This document shows positions 38,703-42,391 of a DNA stretch of 42,391 bases, in pieces (the first letter of the stretch is position 1; the number at the start of each line of letters is the position of its first letter). Source of the DNA: CAZJPS01 sp964548055 (GTDB lineage: Bacteria; Patescibacteriota; Gracilibacteria; Peribacterales; Peribacteraceae); assembly GCA_964548055.1 (NCBI GenBank), contig CAZJPS010000001.1, positions 1 to 42,391 of the forward strand. The letters run 5' to 3'. The translations under genes and the position numbers were made by a program. Below the pieces are notes generated by a model. That model was given only the letters and a program-made list of their open reading frames with translations, did no database searches and was not told where the DNA came from.

Positions 38703-39995
38703 GTGCCGTCCATACCGAATGTAGAATATGGATCGGCCCAGGCATATAGAGAGCTGTATCACCAAAAAGAGCTACTCATACGAATTGGCAGCACAGAATT
38801 ACAAGGTGATTCTTTTGCAAAACTTGCAGAGACTGTTACAAGCCTTACGCGGGACGGCATCCATATTATTCTCGCGTACGGTGGAAATGCGCATATAGAT
38901 GCACTGTGGAATAACAAGCACCCTACGCAAAAACGAGTAACAGATACGTTTGCAGCTGTAAGCCCGATATATATGAATGATGCCGTATTACCTGCGGCGG
39001 CCTCCATTCAAAAACAACTCACAGAAGCATTTCCAAAAATCCATGTAGTGGAACCTAAAGATATTGAATGCATCTTCCAAGATGGACTGAAACATAGAGT
39101 GAAACCGCGAAAAATTACCATTCCCACCTCGTCGCTTATCACTGCCGTAGGCTTTGTGGGAACTGCCAAAGGCGTGCACGTGCACTCAAAACCAAACGAC
39201 ATTGCAAAAAATCTTATTCTTGATTACCGAGATAGAATTCACGATATTATTTTTTTATCTCCTGCTGGAGGCCTTATCGACAATGGAGGAAACGTAGTCC
39301 CACTTATTCTCGAACATGGAATTCAAGAAATTTTAAAGAACAATCACCCGCGTATACATGCAAAAGGGAGTACACATGAAGAGCTGCAAGAAATAGCGTC
39401 GTTTTTACCCATTGCAGGGAAAATAGCCGTTACCAGCGCTGAAAACTTGCAAACAGAAATTGAAAGCTGGAAAGGCAGTGGCACACTCTTCGTAGATTCA
39501 AAACAACTTTTTTGTAGCCCCTTGCGACCAGTAGAAGAAAAAATATTTGAAGATATGTACGCGGAACACGTTCACACCAAGCGCTTTCGGCCGCGTTCGC
39601 ACGAAGAGCTGCAGAAGGAAAAAGGCAATTACTACATGCTGCGCATACATAGTTCACCTATTGGAGGTTTTTCCCTTATGGAACACGAAGATAATTGGCT
39701 GGAACTTTCCATTTTATGGTCTGGATATGCGGGGAATGGTGTGGGACCGCATTTGATAGCTGCAGCAAAAAATAAGGCTTCCACAATGTATCAAAATGCG
39801 TTTGGAGATTGTAAAATATTTTCCTTAAGTACGGACCCAAATTTATCGGATCTTTTTACAAAATCAGGATTTAAGCATCATGGAAAAAAATCTGAACTAA
39901 AAAATACAGCATCTCTTCCATCGTACATTCAAAATTATCCGTATGACCGTGATCCTCATATTTTTACCTATACAGTGACTGCACGGAGAGACTAA
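38703..39995 (+). CDS. Amino-acid-kinase-like / GNAT fusion protein (N-acetylglutamate-synthase-like architecture)
   Basis: 430 residues from a GTG at 38703. The first 250 residues resemble the amino acid kinase fold: RIGSTELQGDSFAKLAETV, then GIHIILAYGGNAHIDALW. The last 150 (RPRSHEELQKEKGNYYMLRI through GYAGNGVGPHLIAAA) are a GNAT acetyltransferase. That order is seen in N-acetylglutamate synthases and kinase/synthase fusions. The usual Lys of the first glycine-rich loop (KxGG) is replaced (RIGST), so phosphoryl transfer is doubtful; the kinase part may only bind ligand. No other arginine-pathway gene is present. It could instead acetylate another amino acid or a peptide. It lies between ligA and the amine oxidase, all on one strand. 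Confidence 0.65.
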   Translation: MPSIPNVEYGSAQAYRELYHQKELLIRIGSTELQGDSFAKLAETVTSLTRDGIHIILAYGGNAHIDALWNNKHPTQKRVTDTFAAVSPIYMNDAVLPAAASIQKQLTEAFPKIHVVEPKDIECIFQDGLKHRVKPRKITIPTSSLITAVGFVGTAKGVHVHSKPNDIAKNLILDYRDRIHDIIFLSPAGGLIDNGGNVVPLILEHGIQEILKNNHPRIHAKGSTHEELQEIASFLPIAGKIAVTSAENLQTEIESWKGSGTLFVDSKQLFCSPLRPVEEKIFEDMYAEHVHTKRFRPRSHEELQKEKGNYYMLRIHSSPIGGFSLMEHEDNWLELSILWSGYAGNGVGPHLIAAAKNKASTMYQNAFGDCKIFSLSTDPNLSDLFTKSGFKHHGKKSELKNTASLPSYIQNYPYDRDPHIFTYTVTARRD

Positions 39996-40042
39996 AATAA
40001 TTTTTGATACAAATGGTAAAGAGTAGAATGGAAACTTCCCCT

Positions 40043-41305
40043 ATGAAGACTTCTTACGAATTTGGAATAGTGGGCGGAGGAATGGCAGGGTTGAGTGCTG
40101 CTCATGCCCTTAAAAGAAAAGGCATTGATTCTGTTCTCTTTGAAGCTCACGCGCTTGGTGGAAGAATTTTGGGTGGAGAAAATGGAGTTCAATTGGGAGC
40201 TGAATTGGCTCATGGTACGAAGCTTCTCCCTGTCATTCATGAACACGGGCTTACGGCAGTGCCGTACGACGAAGAATCTGGGGCATACACATGCAGTACC
40301 CAACTAAAAAAAGGAATTGAACGCGAGGGAAAGAATGGACTAACGATTATTCAACTCATTCATAAAATTAGCTCCCTCATTAAAAATAATGCACGCTTAC
40401 AACATATTTCCATTCAGGGATTTATGGATACATATATTCCAAAAATGGATACATCTCTTCTTAAACAAATGGGAGATGGAAAATTGGAAATAATACAAAA
40501 TTCCATACAAGCGGAATACGGAGCTCCCATAGAACTTATGAGTGCAAATAACTTATTGGAACAAAGCACATTCGATGGAAATAATTATCGAATTAAGGAA
40601 GGATTTTCAGCACTGCCATTGCGCATGGCGCAGGGACTGAATATTTACCCTCACTGCCCTGTTCATCACATTGATTGGTCTACACACCCCATTCAATTCC
40701 ACACATCACAAGGAACATTTGAAGTACAGAAAGCAATTGTTACGGCCCCTCTTGGAATACTGCAAAAAGGAAAAATACTCTTCACACCTTCACTTCCAGA
40801 TCGGGTGCAAAACGCAATAGAACAACTGGGAAATGCAATGATCTGCAAAATAATTTTTACGCTTCAAAAGCGTTGTTGGCCGAGTGACATGCTTGTGTTG
40901 CGCACCGATCAGCCACATGCGCCCATACTATGGCCAAACGAAACGCATCCTCCTTCACTCACCTGTTACATTGGTGGAAAGCCATCACGAGAATTACAAA
41001 AACTGCCGCTAGAAATTGCCACAGAAAAAGTAGTACAAGAATTAATGGAAATATTTGGCATGTCTTTCAAGAATCTGATTACGAAAGTGCAACGTGTGGC
41101 ATGGAATAATATGATGTGGAAACGCACCGGATATTCGTACAAAAGAGGGAATCAAGAAGCGCGCAGAATTCTTTCTGAAGACATTGATGGAAGAATGGTA
41201 TTTGCAGGTGAAGCCTACATTGATTCACCAGAGGCCAGCACTGTAACAGGTGCACTACAGAGCGGGGAAAAAGCCGTACATTCACTAGTAAAAACTGCGT
41301 CGTGA
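40043..41305 (+). CDS. FAD-dependent amine oxidase (MAO/polyamine oxidase family)
   Basis: 420 residues from the ATG at 40043, chosen because the Rossmann motif GIVGGGMAGLSAAHAL follows within ten residues; METSP at 40028 is the alternative. Other family signs are EAHALGGRI (the flavin GGR region), VTAPLGIL, VAWNNMMWKRTGYSYKRGNQ and the C-terminal FAD-binding FAGEAYIDSPEASTVTGALQ. It oxidises an amine, perhaps a polyamine or aromatic amine, with oxygen or another acceptor; in an anaerobe the partner is unclear. No signal peptide, so cytoplasmic. Last of the ligA run. No terminator is obvious after it. Confidence 0.85.
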   Translation: MKTSYEFGIVGGGMAGLSAAHALKRKGIDSVLFEAHALGGRILGGENGVQLGAELAHGTKLLPVIHEHGLTAVPYDEESGAYTCSTQLKKGIEREGKNGLTIIQLIHKISSLIKNNARLQHISIQGFMDTYIPKMDTSLLKQMGDGKLEIIQNSIQAEYGAPIELMSANNLLEQSTFDGNNYRIKEGFSALPLRMAQGLNIYPHCPVHHIDWSTHPIQFHTSQGTFEVQKAIVTAPLGILQKGKILFTPSLPDRVQNAIEQLGNAMICKIIFTLQKRCWPSDMLVLRTDQPHAPILWPNETHPPSLTCYIGGKPSRELQKLPLEIATEKVVQELMEIFGMSFKNLITKVQRVAWNNMMWKRTGYSYKRGNQEARRILSEDIDGRMVFAGEAYIDSPEASTVTGALQSGEKAVHSLVKTAS

Positions 41306-41331
41306 GCGTGGGTGGTACATCTATCCTGGGC

Positions 41332-41360
41332 TTGACAAATTAATATTTTGATTTGATATA
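41332..41360 (+). promoter_or_regulatory. Promoter of the lysozyme-like gene
   Basis: TTGACA (41332-41337), a perfect -35, 17 bases, GATATA (41355-41360), with 19 bases to the ATG at 41380. Overlapping TATATA choices exist for the -10. Confidence 0.65.
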
Positions 41361-41379
41361 TATCAATATCTTCTATATT

Positions 41380-42021
41380 ATGTCCCCCATTTTCTTTTTT
41401 GCCTGCCTCACAATTTTCCCCTCTGAACGGATGACCAGGCCAAGCCTCCTCTTGCTCTCGTTTGTTGCCACAAGTGCCCTTGGCGGCCCAGTTCTTGTGT
41501 TTAACAGCCAAATAGCAGAACTGCAGTCACCTCCCCCATCGTATGCCCCAGCGGATACAGAAACGCTAAAAAGGGAGCTTGAAGGCCTACAGACGCGGTG
41601 GAAAAACAACGAAGAAACAGGGTCGCGCCAGCAAGCCCACCTGCACCTGGCTGCCAGCCGTATTCGAACCGCCCTGTGCACATCGGGAGAAAAGGATTAT
41701 TGCCCTCCAAAAAAGAAGCTTGTGGCCAAAAATGTAGATTTGGATAGGCTAGCAGTTGCGGTTTCGTTTGCGGAAACAAGCGGATGCACGGCGGGTACTG
41801 CGCTCAGCAAAAATAACTGCCACGGCATCTTTGGTTTTCAGAATGGCAAATACGGAGCCCTCACCTTTAACAGTACAGATGAGAGCTTTGAACAGTTTAA
41901 GGAAGTATGGATGCGTAGCTATGGAGACAGATTCCCCACACTGGAAGATGCAAAAAGATACACATCAGGGCCTGGAGAGAGGTGGCTTGGGGTGGTGAAA
42001 GTGGTATACGGCAAAGACTAA
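41380..42021 (+). CDS. Lysozyme-like exported protein (probable peptidoglycan-active)
   Basis: 213 residues from the ATG at 41380. An N-terminal hydrophobic stretch (SLLLLSFVATSALGG, about 22-36) serves as signal or anchor; ATG 41431 (MTRPSLLLL) is another possible start. A coiled-coil-like spacer follows (TLKRELEGLQTRWKNNEETG). The C-terminal domain begins DLDRLAVAVSFAETSGC, where the Glu matches the catalytic acid of lysozyme-like folds, then NNCHGIFGFQNGKYGALTFN and EDAKRYTSGPGERWLG. Small lysozyme-like proteins of this kind are frequent in Patescibacteria. It may cut its own wall or that of a host. Four Cys in the domain (about residues 89-138) may form disulfides. Confidence 0.72.
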   Translation: MSPIFFFACLTIFPSERMTRPSLLLLSFVATSALGGPVLVFNSQIAELQSPPPSYAPADTETLKRELEGLQTRWKNNEETGSRQQAHLHLAASRIRTALCTSGEKDYCPPKKKLVAKNVDLDRLAVAVSFAETSGCTAGTALSKNNCHGIFGFQNGKYGALTFNSTDESFEQFKEVWMRSYGDRFPTLEDAKRYTSGPGERWLGVVKVVYGKD

Positions 42022-42072
42022 GCAGGAGCACAAAGAACTCAGAAGGCTGCATAACGTCTTTGCGCCTTGTTT

Positions 42073-42078
42073 TATAAT
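42073..42078 (+). promoter_or_regulatory. -10 element before tRNA-Leu
   Basis: A perfect TATAAT, 57 bases before the tRNA. The -35 position holds only a weak match. Confidence 0.45.
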
Positions 42079-42135
42079 TGCTACACTCTGATACCTCTTG
42101 GCTACAGAGTATTCTGCAGCCGTCGCTCATCCCAT

Positions 42136-42222
42136 GCCGTGGTGGCGAAATTGGTAGACGCGCACGCTTGAGGGGCGTGTAGGAGCAATCCTGTGGAAGT
42201 TCGAGTCTTCTCCACGGCACCA
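42136..42222 (+). tRNA. tRNA-Leu (anticodon GAG)
   Basis: An 87-base type II tRNA. The acceptor stem GCCGTGG pairs with CCACGGC. The D arm contains TGGTAGACG. The anticodon arm CACGC-TTGAGGG-GCGTG gives anticodon GAG (reads CUC/CUU Leu). A long variable arm follows, then the T arm GGAAG-TTCGAGT-CTTCT and an encoded ACCA end. Confidence 0.96.
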
Positions 42223-42391
42223 GAATTCAAAACGACATTCACGTTCGTAGAATAGAATTATCTGCGACCGGAGAAGACGAGAAGCCTGTGGTGAGCGAGC
42301 GCAAAGCGCGAGACGAATCCAAGTCTTCTCCACGGCACCAGAATTCAAAACGACATTCACGTTCGTAGAATAGAATTATCTGCGACCGGAG
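42204..42391 (+). repeat. Tandem direct repeat of 70 bases (period 118) containing the tRNA-Leu 3' end
   Basis: Positions 42204-42273 and 42322-42391 are identical over 70 bases. Each copy holds the last 19 bases of the tRNA gene including the encoded CCA, plus 51 bases of flank. The 48-base spacer has GAGCGAGCGCAAAGCGCGAG. The window stops exactly at the end of the second copy, as expected when an assembly breaks in a longer array. It may be a tRNA-anchored integration scar or a tRNA-derived repeat family. Confidence 0.88.

Overview
The window looks like a chromosomal piece of a Patescibacteria (CPR) genome, most likely of the Peregrinibacteria/Peribacteria type. This is an inference. It rests on the many exported proteins with Ser-rich linkers (repeats of the SSVASS kind), type IV pilus retraction ATPase and sortase/S-layer-like anchoring signals, and UGA used as an ordinary stop (for example at the end of ligA), which argues against the UGA=Gly lineages Gracilibacteria and Absconditabacteria. 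Housekeeping genes (typA, ligA, pilT, tRNA-Leu) place it on the chromosome.

Layout. 1-8.2 kb: two related exported repeat proteins, a Cys-rich one interrupted by an assembly gap and a 1557-residue one, with an ECF sigma factor just upstream of the large gene. 8.4-14.8 kb: subtilisin-like protease, LamG/RTX surface protein, phosphodiester-glycosidase-like protein, a lipoprotein that also carries an LPATG tail, and an endonuclease/exonuclease/phosphatase-family enzyme. 15-17.7 kb: a small leaderless gene, typA and a Cys-rich membrane protein. 17.9-22 kb: a DUF11/Tyr-Cys repeat protein, an SLH/Calx-beta protein and a TraB/Tiki-like membrane protein. 22.1-27.9 kb: a 1579-residue LamG-LamG-M23 peptidase, a lipoprotein and a broken small exported gene. 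27.9-33.3 kb: SpeD-like protein, sensor histidine kinase, NNMT-type methyltransferase, small multidrug-resistance-like protein, and a TrmB regulator fused to two membrane sensor domains. 33.5-42 kb: pilT, chorismate-mutase-like protein, an HTTM membrane pair, a ligA / kinase-acetyltransferase / amine oxidase run, a lysozyme-like protein and tRNA-Leu, ending in a tandem repeat containing the tRNA 3' end.

Three ideas tie the genes together. First, four exported-protein genes carry the same ECF-type promoter (TGTAAN, 16-17 bases, CGTC), so the local ECF sigma factor probably runs a surface/repeat-protein regulon. Second, an AT-rich island (about 25.1-32.4 kb, roughly 25-37% GC in sampled lines against about 45-50% outside) begins inside the M23 gene and ends inside the TrmB-sensor gene. 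In both genes the composition break falls between protein domains, so both look like products of transfer and fusion. The M23 end plus the lipoprotein 4 bases downstream resembles a polymorphic effector and immunity pair. Third, the histidine kinase and the TrmB fusion share the same extracellular sensor type, with EF-hand-like loops, and so may read the same signal by two routes.

Shine-Dalgarno sequences are nearly absent. Several genes have promoters placed so that the transcript starts at the ATG, and many others have C/T-rich leaders right before the start codon.
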